Assembly (NCBI RefSeq): GCF_008042035.1
Contig: NZ_RDBL01000013.1
Coordinates: 293,517 to 339,087, forward strand
From: Streptomyces sp. col6
GTDB taxonomy: Bacteria > Actinomycetota > Actinomycetes > Streptomycetales > Streptomycetaceae
Direction of reading: 5' to 3'
Length of the DNA stretch: 45,571 nt
The position numbers and the translations under genes are program-made. This document shows, in pieces, positions 32,459 to 39,537 of this stretch. The notes beneath the pieces were generated by a model, which did not search any database, was not told the DNA's origin, and was given only the letters and a program-made list of their open reading frames with translations. Every line of letters starts with the position of its first letter. Positions within the stretch are counted from its first letter, which is position 1.

Positions 32459-33412
32459 TCACTTCGCGCCGAGTGCCGTGCGCAGGGCGGCGAGGTTGGA
32501 CTTCATGACCTCGATGTAGTCATCGCCCTTGGAGCTCTTGGTGATTCCCTCCAGCGGGTCCAGGACGTCGGTGCGCAGTCCGGTGTCCCGGGCGACGGTC
32601 TTCGCGGTCCTGTCGCTGGCGAGCGTCTCGAAGAAGACGGTGGTGACCTTCTTCTTCTCCGCGATGGAGTGCAGGGCGCTGATGCGGGCGGGGCTGGGCT
32701 CGGCCTCGGGGTCGATGCCGGCGATGCCCTCCTGGGTGAGGCCGTAGCGCTCGGCCAGGTAGCCGAAGGCGGAGTGGGTGGTGATGAACGTCTTCGTCGT
32801 GGTGTTCTTCAGCCCGTCGCGGTACGCGGTGTCGAGCGCGCCCAGCTCCTTGACCAGCGTGGCGGTGTTCTTGCGGTAGTCCGCGGCGTGGTCCGGGTCG
32901 GTCTTCTCCAGGGACTTGCCGACGCCCTTGGCGACCTCGGTGTACTTCACCGGGTCCAGCCAGATGTGCGGGTCGGCGCCGGCCTCCTCGCCCTCGTGCT
33001 CGTGGCCGTGCTCCTCGCCGCCGGCCTCCGTGCCGTGGTCCTCCAGCGTGGTCAGCGTGGTGACGTCGAGGGTGTGGGAGGCGCCGGACTGCTTGATCGC
33101 GTCGTCGACGGCGGGCTGGATGCCCTTGAGGTAGAGGATGAAGTCGGCGTCGGTGAGGGAGCCGGTCTGCCGGGGGCTGAGCTCCAGGTCGTGGGGTTCC
33201 ACGCCCGGCTTGGTGAGCGTGGAGACCGAGACGTGGTCGCCGCCTATGCGCTCGGCCAGGAACTGCATCGGATAGAAGGACGCCACCACATCCAGCCGGT
33301 CGCCGCTCTTGTGGTCGGAGGCGTCGGACGACGAGCAGGCGGTGAGGGCGGTGAGGCCGAGGGCGACCGCGCCGGTGATGGCGGCCGTGGGTATGAGGCG
33401 ACGTACGTTCAT
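32459..33412 (-). CDS. znuA: zinc-binding lipoprotein ZnuA
   Basis: 317 residues from ATG 33412. Signal peptide MNVRRLIPTAAITGAVALGL with lipobox LTAC (C26), so it is anchored outside the membrane. It belongs to the cluster A-I metal-binding proteins: ASFYPMQFLAERIGGDHV, a His/Glu-rich loop (HGHEHEGEEAGADPHIWLDP), FITTHSAFGYLAERYGL and the final FFETLASDRTAKT. The His-rich loop is typical of zinc rather than manganese binders. In-frame ATGs at 33430 and 33421 exist, but 33412 matches a leaderless promoter with both Zur boxes on it. Confidence 0.93.
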   Translation of the reverse strand: MNVRRLIPTAAITGAVALGLTALTACSSSDASDHKSGDRLDVVASFYPMQFLAERIGGDHVSVSTLTKPGVEPHDLELSPRQTGSLTDADFILYLKGIQPAVDDAIKQSGASHTLDVTTLTTLEDHGTEAGGEEHGHEHEGEEAGADPHIWLDPVKYTEVAKGVGKSLEKTDPDHAADYRKNTATLVKELGALDTAYRDGLKNTTTKTFITTHSAFGYLAERYGLTQEGIAGIDPEAEPSPARISALHSIAEKKKVTTVFFETLASDRTAKTVARDTGLRTDVLDPLEGITKSSKGDDYIEVMKSNLAALRTALGAK

Positions 33413-33426
33413 GACAGTCATTTTCA
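33412..33426 (-). promoter_or_regulatory. Zur box 1 (over the znuA -10 and start)
   Basis: On the reverse strand TGAAAATGACTGTCA, matching the Streptomyces Zur consensus TGANAATNATTNTCA at all but one fixed position. It covers the -10 box GAAAAT (33425-33420) and ends on the first base of the start codon. Confidence 0.8.
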
Positions 33427-33449
33427 ACAAAAGTGGAAACGATTGTCAA
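33420..33449 (-). promoter_or_regulatory. znuA promoter (leaderless)
   Basis: TTGACA (33449-33444), 18-base spacer, GAAAAT (33425-33420), then 7 bases to the ATG at 33412. A consensus -35 is unusual among the leaderless promoters in this window, so this should be a strong promoter when Zur lets go. Confidence 0.6.
33434..33448 (-). promoter_or_regulatory. Zur box 2 (over the znuA -35)
   Basis: On the reverse strand TGACAATCGTTTCCA, a 7-1-7 match to the Zur consensus with two fixed positions different. It overlaps the -35 box TTGACA (33449-33444). The two boxes are 22 bp apart centre to centre, two helical turns. Confidence 0.72.
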
Positions 33450-33482
33450 CAAGCGGGGTTGGCGGCCGGGACCGATACCGAT

Positions 33483-33513
33483 TTGATCGAAGGGGAGTGG
33501 CCGCCGGTAATCT
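33483..33513 (+). promoter_or_regulatory. candidate glyS promoter
   Basis: TTGATC (33483-33488), 19-base spacer, TAATCT (33508-33513). Transcription would start near 33520, about 36 bases before the GTG start. Confidence 0.45.
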
Positions 33514-33555
33514 GGGCCATTCGCCCGCCCGTTCCGTCGTAATGAAGAGAGCACC

Positions 33556-34938
33556 GTGGCCGCCGACAAGATCGACACCATCGTCAGCCTGAGCAAGCGC
33601 CGTGGCTTCGTCTACCCCTGCAGCGAGATCTACGGTGGTCAGAAGGCCGCCTGGGACTACGGGCCGCTGGGCGTCGAACTCAAGGAGAACCTGAAGCGCC
33701 AGTGGTGGCGCTACATGGTCACCTCCCGCGAGGACGTGGTCGGTATCGACTCGTCGGTCATCCTGGCCCCCGAGGTGTGGGTGGCCTCCGGCCACGTCGC
33801 CACGTTCTCCGACCCGCTGACCGAGTGCACCTCCTGCCACAAGCGCTACCGCGCGGACCACCTGGAGGAGGCGTACGAGGAGAAGCACGGCAAGGCGCCG
33901 GCCAACGGCCTGGCCGACCTCAACTGCCCGAACTGCGGCAACAAGGGCACGTTCACCGAGCCCAAGCAGTTCTCCGGCCTGCTCTCCACGCACCTCGGCC
34001 CGACCCAGGACTCCGGTTCGGTCGCCTACCTGCGCCCCGAGACCGCCCAGGGCATCTTCACCAACTTCGGCCAGGTGCAGACCACCTCGCGCAAGAAGCC
34101 CCCGTTCGGCATCGCTCAGATGGGCAAGTCCTTCCGCAACGAGATCACTCCGGGCAACTTCATCTTCCGCACGCGCGAGTTCGAGCAGATGGAGATGGAG
34201 TTCTTCGTCAAGCCGGGCGAGGACGAGCAGTGGCAGGAGTACTGGATGGAGCAGCGCTGGAACTGGTACACCGGTCTCGGCATGCGCGAGGAGAACATGC
34301 GGTGGTTCGAGCACCCGCAGGAGAAGCTCTCCCACTACTCGAAGCGCACCGCTGACATCGAGTACCGCTTCCGCTTCGGCGGCAGCGAGTGGGGCGAGCT
34401 GGAGGGCGTCGCCAACCGCACCGACTACGACCTCACGGCCCACTCCAAGGCCTCGGGCACGGACCTGTCCTTCTTCGACCAGGAGAAGAGCGAGCGCTAC
34501 ACCCCGTACGTCATCGAGCCCGCGGCCGGTGTCGGCCGCGCGATGCTGGCCTTCCTCCTCGACGCCTACAACGAGGACGAGGCGCCGAACGCCAAGGGCG
34601 TCATGGAGAAGCGCGCCGTGATGCGTCTCGACCCGCGCCTGGCGCCGGTCAAGGTCGCGGTCCTCCCGCTGTCCCGCAACCCGCAGCTCTCGCCGAAGGC
34701 CAAGGGCCTCGCCACCGACCTGCGGCAGAACTGGAACATCGAGTTCGACGACGCGGGCGCCATCGGCCGCCGCTACCGCCGCCAGGACGAGATCGGCACG
34801 CCGTTCTGCGTCACCGTCGACTTCGACACCCTCGACGACAACGCGGTCACCGTCCGCGAGCGCGACACGATGAAGCAGGAGCGCGTCTCCCTGGACCAGA
34901 TCCAGGGCTACCTCGCCACCCGCCTGATCGGCTGCTGA
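33556..34938 (+). CDS. glyS: glycyl-tRNA synthetase (single-chain, class II)
   Basis: Charges tRNA-Gly. 460 residues, the homodimeric alpha2 form usual in actinobacteria, not the alpha2-beta2 form. Visible: RRGFVYPCSEIYGGQKAAWDYGPLG at the N-terminus, a zinc-type insertion CTSCHKRYRADH...CPNCGNKG, motif 2 region IGKSFRNEITPGNFIFRTREFEQMEMEFF (here with QMGKSF), and the C-terminal anticodon-binding domain (about 350-455). GTG 33556 is preceded by GAAGAGAG. It is divergent from znuA, 143 bp between starts, and closed by a hairpin terminator. Confidence 0.97.
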   Translation: MAADKIDTIVSLSKRRGFVYPCSEIYGGQKAAWDYGPLGVELKENLKRQWWRYMVTSREDVVGIDSSVILAPEVWVASGHVATFSDPLTECTSCHKRYRADHLEEAYEEKHGKAPANGLADLNCPNCGNKGTFTEPKQFSGLLSTHLGPTQDSGSVAYLRPETAQGIFTNFGQVQTTSRKKPPFGIAQMGKSFRNEITPGNFIFRTREFEQMEMEFFVKPGEDEQWQEYWMEQRWNWYTGLGMREENMRWFEHPQEKLSHYSKRTADIEYRFRFGGSEWGELEGVANRTDYDLTAHSKASGTDLSFFDQEKSERYTPYVIEPAAGVGRAMLAFLLDAYNEDEAPNAKGVMEKRAVMRLDPRLAPVKVAVLPLSRNPQLSPKAKGLATDLRQNWNIEFDDAGAIGRRYRRQDEIGTPFCVTVDFDTLDDNAVTVRERDTMKQERVSLDQIQGYLATRLIGC

Positions 34939-34952
34939 CGGCCGCACCCACC

Positions 34953-35004
34953 GCACGAAGCCCCCGCTTCCGCGCATGCCGCGCGGATGCCGGGGGCCTC
35001 GTGC
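34953..35004 (+). terminator. glyS terminator hairpin
   Basis: GCACGAAGCCCCCG (34953-34966) pairs with CGGGGGCCTCGTGC (34991-35004), 13 of 14 bases, around a GC-rich inner loop, 14 bases after the stop. Confidence 0.7.
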
Positions 35005-35055
35005 GTACGGGGGACGGGGCGCGGAAAACCGGGTGAGCCGGCGCCCGGGTGTGGG

Positions 35056-35061
35056 TACCGT
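35056..35061 (+). promoter_or_regulatory. -10 box before the DUF6243 leader
   Basis: TACCGT with 7 bases to the ATG of the 9-codon micro-ORF at 35069, the leaderless spacing seen elsewhere in the window. Confidence 0.45.
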
Positions 35062-35068
35062 CCTGCCC

Positions 35069-35098
35069 ATGTATTCGTTCTTCCAGATCTACGAGTGA
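35069..35098 (+). CDS. 9-codon micro-ORF (possible leader peptide)
   Basis: ATG TAT TCG TTC TTC CAG ATC TAC GAG TGA encodes MYSFFQIYE. Four of nine residues are aromatic, with F-F in tandem. It begins 7 bases after a -10 box, so it would be the first thing translated on the transcript of the downstream gene, which starts 88 bases after its stop. The layout (micro-ORF with an amino-acid run, then hairpins, then gene) resembles attenuation leaders, but no known pathway gene follows. I have not seen it described. Confidence 0.4.
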   Translation: MYSFFQIYE

Positions 35099-35102
35099 GA
35101 GC

Positions 35103-35159
35103 GCGGCGGGCCCGACCACCCGCCGCCCCCCGGATCGATCCGAGGTCGCGAGAGACCTC
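35103..35159 (+). promoter_or_regulatory. three consecutive hairpins in the DUF6243 leader
   Basis: GCGGCGGG-N8-CCCGCCGC (35103-35126), CGGATC-GATCCG (35131-35142, a perfect 12-base palindrome) and GAGGTC-GCGAGA-GACCTC (35142-35159). All stems are perfect and follow directly on the micro-ORF stop. The first could be an early terminator. Confidence 0.5.
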
Positions 35160-35186
35160 ACCGAGACCACACATTGGGAGAACCCC

Positions 35187-35426
35187 ATGGCCAAGAGCCG
35201 CAACAACCTCCTCGGCGTCGGCGGACAGCGCAAGAAGCTGTCCCGCGCCGGGGCGCAGGGGGCCGGCCCCGCCGGAGAGGCCGACCGCAGGACGGCCGCC
35301 GACCAGAAGCAGGAGCTGCTCCGCAAGATGCGGGAGCGGGCCGGGGCGCCCGCGCAGCCGGACGCCGAGGACGCGGACGCGCAGGCCGCGGAGCCGGAGG
35401 CCCCGGAGGCCCCGGCGCAGAGCTGA
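35187..35426 (+). CDS. DUF6243 family small basic protein
   Basis: 79 residues, beginning MAKSRNNLLGVGGQRKKLSR, then a charged helix (DRRTAADQKQELLRKMRERAG) and an Ala/Glu/Pro tail without order. The SRNNLLGVGGQRKKLSR block is what I know from DUF6243 proteins of Streptomyces; function is unknown. The basic N-terminus suggests nucleic-acid or membrane contact, which is a guess. ATG 35187 has GGGAG about 9 bases upstream; the longer open frame upstream runs through the hairpins and is not credible. It stands alone between glyS and a convergent MFS gene. Confidence 0.7.
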   Translation: MAKSRNNLLGVGGQRKKLSRAGAQGAGPAGEADRRTAADQKQELLRKMRERAGAPAQPDAEDADAQAAEPEAPEAPAQS

Positions 35427-35490
35427 CGTACGCGGGGGCGCCTGTGGCGCCCCCGCCCACGTTCGCCCCCGTCCGGGCCCCCGCGCCGCC

Positions 35491-36963
35491 TCAGCTCACC
35501 GTGCGCGGCAGCCGCAGGCTCAGCGCCGTCGTCAGGGCGATGGCCGCCAGCTGCACCAGCAGGGTCACCACCAGGGCGTCCCGCATCCCCGAACCGGGCA
35601 CCAGCGCCAGGAACAGCGAGCCGAGCGTCGCCACGCCCAGGGTGAGCGTCGCCTGCTGGGTCGTCGTCATCACCCCGCCGCCCACCCCGGCCCGCTCCGG
35701 CGGCACGTCCGACAGGATGATGCGGAAGATGACCGGCAGCTGGAGGCCCTGGCCGAAACCGGCGACGGCCATACCGGGCATCAGGCCCGCCATCCCCAGG
35801 TCCGGCCAGCCGCGCCACACCGTCAGCGCGAGCACCGCCACACCGGCCGCCTGGATCAGCCCGCCGGCCGTGACAACCCGGCTGCCGTACCGCCGTACCA
35901 GCCGGGGCCCGGCCAGCGACGCGGCGAAGAAGGCCACCGCCATCGGGGCCATCGACAGGCCGGACTGCGCGGGGCCCAGCTCCAGGCCCTGCTGGAGCGC
36001 CACCGCGATGACGAACATGAAACCGCCGAAGCCCACCGAGAACGGCATCACCAGCGCCAGACCGCGCCGCAGTGATTCCAGGCGCAGCAGACTCGGCGGC
36101 ACCAGAGGGGTCGGTCCGCGCCGGTCCGCCCGCCGCTCCACCCGGTAGAACGCGGCCGCCGCCACCGGGAACAGCGCCAGCGACACCCAGGTCCACAGCG
36201 GCCAGCCCGCCGCCCGCCCCTCCGTGAGCGGGGCCAGCAGCGTCAGAAGCGAGACGGCGAGCAGCAGCGTGCCCGGTACGTCGACGGGCGCGGGCCGGTC
36301 CGCACGCGTCTCCGGCACCGCGCGCGCCGCCAGGACCAGGCCGACGGCCGCGACGGGCACGTTGACCAGGAACACCGAGCGCCAGCCCGCGCTCTCGCCG
36401 AACACCGAGGACAGCGGGGCGGCGGCGACCAGCGCCCCGCCCAGGATCTGGCCCGCGACCATGGAGAGCCCGGCCGTCGCCCCGTACAGGCTCATCGCCC
36501 GCGCCCTGCGGTGCCCGGAGGTGGCGGCCTGGATGGTGGCGAGCACCTGCGGCAGCATCAGGGCGGCCGAGGCGCCCTGCGCCACCCGCGCCCCGACCAG
36601 GGACCAGGCGTTCGGGGCGAGCCCGCAGGCCAGCGAGGTGAGCCCGAAGGCCGCCATGCCCGTCAGGAAGAGCCGGCGCCGGCCGGCCATGTCGCCGAGC
36701 CGCCCGCCGAGGACGAGCAGCACGGCGTACGCGAGGCCATAGCCCGCGACGACCAGTTCCAGCAGGGCGGGGCCCGCAGCGAGGTCGTGGTCGATGGTGG
36801 GCAGGGCCACGTTGACGATGAAGAAGTCGATCAGAGGAAGGGCCGCGCCCAGCAGCACGGTGAACAGGCCCAGCCTGCCGAGCACCGGGCCGGGATGGTC
36901 GTGCCGCACCACCGGGGAGGCCGTGGCGCGTGCCGTTGTCGTGCGTACAGAGGATTCACTCAC
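35491..36963 (-). CDS. MFS drug-export type transporter (DHA2, 14 TM)
   Basis: 490 residues from GTG 36963. N-terminal half begins LFTVLLGAALPLIDFFIVNVALPTIDHDL, the DHA2 start, with the family loop GGRLGDMAGRRRLFLTG between TM2 and TM3. About 14 membrane segments follow, including PLWTWVSLALFPVAAAAFY in the middle. Such carriers export drugs or dyes by proton antiport. There is no strong ribosome site at the GTG; earlier in-frame codons run through the operator and are rejected. It is divergent from an MmyB-type regulator across 121 bp with a paired palindrome, which makes regulation by that protein likely. Confidence 0.88.
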   Translation of the reverse strand: MSESSVRTTTARATASPVVRHDHPGPVLGRLGLFTVLLGAALPLIDFFIVNVALPTIDHDLAAGPALLELVVAGYGLAYAVLLVLGGRLGDMAGRRRLFLTGMAAFGLTSLACGLAPNAWSLVGARVAQGASAALMLPQVLATIQAATSGHRRARAMSLYGATAGLSMVAGQILGGALVAAAPLSSVFGESAGWRSVFLVNVPVAAVGLVLAARAVPETRADRPAPVDVPGTLLLAVSLLTLLAPLTEGRAAGWPLWTWVSLALFPVAAAAFYRVERRADRRGPTPLVPPSLLRLESLRRGLALVMPFSVGFGGFMFVIAVALQQGLELGPAQSGLSMAPMAVAFFAASLAGPRLVRRYGSRVVTAGGLIQAAGVAVLALTVWRGWPDLGMAGLMPGMAVAGFGQGLQLPVIFRIILSDVPPERAGVGGGVMTTTQQATLTLGVATLGSLFLALVPGSGMRDALVVTLLVQLAAIALTTALSLRLPRTVS

Positions 36964-36990
36964 GCCACCGACTCTCGCCCGGACCGCAGC

Positions 36991-37022
36991 CTGGTACCAG
37001 AGTGTCTTTATCCTGGTACAAG
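36991..37022. promoter_or_regulatory. paired operator between MFS and MmyB-type regulator
   Basis: CTGGTACCAG, a perfect 10-bp palindrome (36991-37000), and CTGGTACAAG, 8 of 10 the same, starting at 37013. The repeats are 22 bp apart, two helical turns, so a dimer of dimers would bind one face. On the reverse strand TTGTAC and the GTACCA segment fall at -35/-10 spacing (18 bases) for the MFS gene, so binding would block it. Confidence 0.6.
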
Positions 37023-37084
37023 AACCACCAGGCACAGCTCGTCCGCTGCCCCCGCCCGGCCCGCACCCTGGAGGAATGACGACG

Positions 37085-37975
37085 ATGGCGACGCCCGAGG
37101 TGCAGACGGCCGTTCACGGGGGGCGCGAGCCCGACGTCAGGCGGCACGAACTCGCGAACTTCCTGCGCAGCCGCCGCGAACGGATCACCCCCGAGCGGGT
37201 CGGCCTCGTCCGGGGCCACCGCCGGCGCACCCCCGGGCTGCGCCGCGAGGAGGTCGCCCAGCTCTCCGCCGTCGGCGTCACCTGGTACACCTGGCTCGAA
37301 CAGGCCCGGGACATCCAGGTCTCGCCCCAGGTCCTCGACGCGCTCGCCCGCGCCCTGCTCCTGGACCGCAGCGAGCGCAGCCACCTCTTCTCGCTGGCCG
37401 GAGCCATCGACCCCGCGCCCGGCACCAAGTGCCCGCACGTCACCCCGGCGCTGCGCACCATGCTGCGGCAGCTGGAGCCGATCCCCGCCTGCGTCCAGAA
37501 CAGCCGGTACGACATCCTCGCCCACAACCGCACGTACGGGCGGCTGCTCTGCGACCTGGAGACGGTGGCGCCCGAGGACCGCAACGTCATGCTGCTCGCC
37601 TACACGAACGAGCAGTGGCGGTCCTCGGTCATGGACACCGCCGAGGTGACCCGCTTCATCACGGCCAAGTTCCGCGCGGCGATGGCGGAACACCTTGCCG
37701 AGCCCGCCTGGAAGGAGCTGCTGGGGCGTCTGGAGGCGGCCTCGCCGGAGTTCCGCGAGAACTGGGCCCGGCACGAGGTCGTCGGGACCGGCAGCCGGTC
37801 CAAGATCTTCCGCAACGCCTGGGTGGGCCTGCTCCGGGTGGAGACCACCGACCTCTGGCTCGGCCCCTCGGCCGGACCGCGCCTGGTCAGCTACGCGCCC
37901 CGCGACGACGAGACCCGCGAGCGGCTGGAGCGGCTCCAGGAACTGGTCCGCGAGGCGGAGGCCGCGGAGGCCTGA
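37085..37975 (+). CDS. helix-turn-helix regulator with MmyB-like ligand domain
   Basis: 296 residues. N-terminal XRE helix-turn-helix (about 20-90) with TPGLRREEVAQLSAVGVTWYTWLEQARDIQVSPQVLDALARALLLDRSERSHLFSLAG, then the MmyB-like domain (about 105-285), recognised by PIPACVQNSRYDILAHNRTYGRLL and by VGTGSRSKIFRNAWVGLLRVETTDLWL. MmyB domains are thought to bind small or fatty-acid-like ligands. ATG 37085 has GGAGG 10 bases upstream; ATG 37076 is only one base from it. Divergent from the MFS exporter; a local repressor of that exporter is the simplest reading. Confidence 0.9.
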   Translation: MATPEVQTAVHGGREPDVRRHELANFLRSRRERITPERVGLVRGHRRRTPGLRREEVAQLSAVGVTWYTWLEQARDIQVSPQVLDALARALLLDRSERSHLFSLAGAIDPAPGTKCPHVTPALRTMLRQLEPIPACVQNSRYDILAHNRTYGRLLCDLETVAPEDRNVMLLAYTNEQWRSSVMDTAEVTRFITAKFRAAMAEHLAEPAWKELLGRLEAASPEFRENWARHEVVGTGSRSKIFRNAWVGLLRVETTDLWLGPSAGPRLVSYAPRDDETRERLERLQELVREAEAAEA

Positions 37976-38046
37976 GCGGCGGGCGGGCCCGGACCCCCGC
38001 CCCCGCGAGGGGCCGGCTCAGGCCCCATCCTCGCGATGGGCTGGGC

Positions 38047-39519
38047 TCAGGCCCCCGTCCGCGCCGCCGATGAGTGAGCGGCCGGCCCCTCGGCCACCGG
38101 CTCCGCCAGCCGCTCCGCCGTCCGGCGGGCCGTGCCCCGCGCCCAGCGGCCGCTGCTCAGCGCCCCGACCAGCAGGACCGCGAGGCCGCAGCCCGTCACG
38201 ATCCACCAGCCGGGCCTGCTCGCCTCCACGAAGCCCTCCGGCGCTCCGGCGGACCCGCTCATGCCCGCCGCCAGGACCGCGCCGATCACGGCGACGCCGA
38301 GGGTCTGCCCGATCTGGCGGCTGGTGGAGGCGACCGCCGCCGCCACGCCCGCCTGGGAACGCGGCATGCCGGAGACCGCGGTGTTGGTGATGGGCGCGTT
38401 CACCGAGCCGAAGCCCAGGCCGAACAGCACATACGCGGCGAACATCGAGACCGTCCCGGTCTCCGCGTCGAACGCCGCCAGCATCAGCCCGCTCAGCGCC
38501 ATCGCGCCGCCCGCGAGCAGCAGCGGGACGCGCGGCCCGCGACTGGCCACCAGCCGCCCGGACAGCGGTGAGAGTACGCAGACCACGGCCGCCATCGGCA
38601 ACGTGTACAGACCGGCGTCCAGCGCGCTCAGCCCCCGGACGTCCTGGAGGTAGAGCGTGTTCAGGAAGAGGAAGCCGCCGAGCGCGGCGAACGCGCTGAC
38701 CGCGATCACGGTGGCCCCGCTGAACGGCACGCTGTGGAAGAACCGCAGATCGATCAGCGGGTCCGTGCGCCGCGGCTCGTACACCAGCAGGCCCACCAGG
38801 GCCGCCGCCGCGAGCCCGGCGAAGAGCAGGATCTCGCCGGAGGCCCACCCCTTCTGCGGGGCCTCGATGATGGCGTACGTCAGCGAACCCAGCAGGGTGA
38901 TCACCAGGAACTGGCCCAGCGGGTCCGGGCGGCGGGCCCGCTGGGCGCGCGACTCGGGGACGTAACGCCAGGTCAGCAGAAGGGCGGCGATGCCGACCGG
39001 GAGGTTGACCCAGAAGATCGACCGCCAGCCGACCGAGTCGACCAGCCCGCCGCCGACCACCGGGCCCGCCGCCATCGAGATGCCGACGACCCCGCCCCAG
39101 ACCCCGATCGCACGGGCCCGTTCACGGGGATCGGTGAACGTGTTGGTGATGATCGACATCGCGACGGGGTTGAGCATCGAGCCGCCCACCGCCTGCACCA
39201 TCCGGAAGGTGATGAGCGCCTCCAGGTTCGGCGCCAGCGAGCAGAGCGCCGAACCCAGGGTGAACAGGACGAGCCCGGCCATGAAGACCTTGCGCCGGCC
39301 GATCCGGTCGGCGGTGGAGCCCGCGAGCATCAGCAGGGAGGCGAGGACGAGCGTGTACGCGTCGATCGTCCACTGCATCCCCGCGACGCTCGCGTCCAGC
39401 TCCCGGCGCATGGCGGGCAGGGCGACATTCAGGGCGGTGGTGTCGAGGCTGACGATCAGCAGGCTCATGCAGCAGATCGCCAGCACCAGCATCCGTCGCC
39501 GGTGGCTGAGCTCAGGCAT
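38047..39519 (-). CDS. MFS transporter, DHA2 family
   Basis: 490 residues, 14 membrane segments. N-terminus MLVLAICCMSLLIVSLDTTALNVALPAM is the DHA2 signature; GSTADRIGRRKVFMAG is the TM2-3 loop. Motif C-like WGGVVGISMAAGPVVGGGLVDSVGWRSIFWVNLP marks antiporters. A drug or metabolite exporter of the EmrB/QacA kind. The start lies 15 bases after the beta-lactamase stop on the same strand. Within that gap is TACTAT (39531-39526), 6 bases before the ATG, so it may be read from the beta-lactamase transcript, from its own leaderless promoter, or both. Confidence 0.9.
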   Translation of the reverse strand: MPELSHRRRMLVLAICCMSLLIVSLDTTALNVALPAMRRELDASVAGMQWTIDAYTLVLASLLMLAGSTADRIGRRKVFMAGLVLFTLGSALCSLAPNLEALITFRMVQAVGGSMLNPVAMSIITNTFTDPRERARAIGVWGGVVGISMAAGPVVGGGLVDSVGWRSIFWVNLPVGIAALLLTWRYVPESRAQRARRPDPLGQFLVITLLGSLTYAIIEAPQKGWASGEILLFAGLAAAALVGLLVYEPRRTDPLIDLRFFHSVPFSGATVIAVSAFAALGGFLFLNTLYLQDVRGLSALDAGLYTLPMAAVVCVLSPLSGRLVASRGPRVPLLLAGGAMALSGLMLAAFDAETGTVSMFAAYVLFGLGFGSVNAPITNTAVSGMPRSQAGVAAAVASTSRQIGQTLGVAVIGAVLAAGMSGSAGAPEGFVEASRPGWWIVTGCGLAVLLVGALSSGRWARGTARRTAERLAEPVAEGPAAHSSAARTGA

Positions 39520-39525
39520 CCATCG

Positions 39526-39537
39526 ATAGTACGACTA
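39526..39537 (-). promoter_or_regulatory. leaderless -10 and inverted repeat in the bla-MFS gap
   Basis: On the reverse strand TACTAT (39531-39526) stands 6 bases before the MFS start. The forward sequence TAGT-ACG-ACTA (39527-39537) is an inverted repeat over the -10 box and the beta-lactamase stop codon, so a bound repressor would block this internal promoter. Confidence 0.4.
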
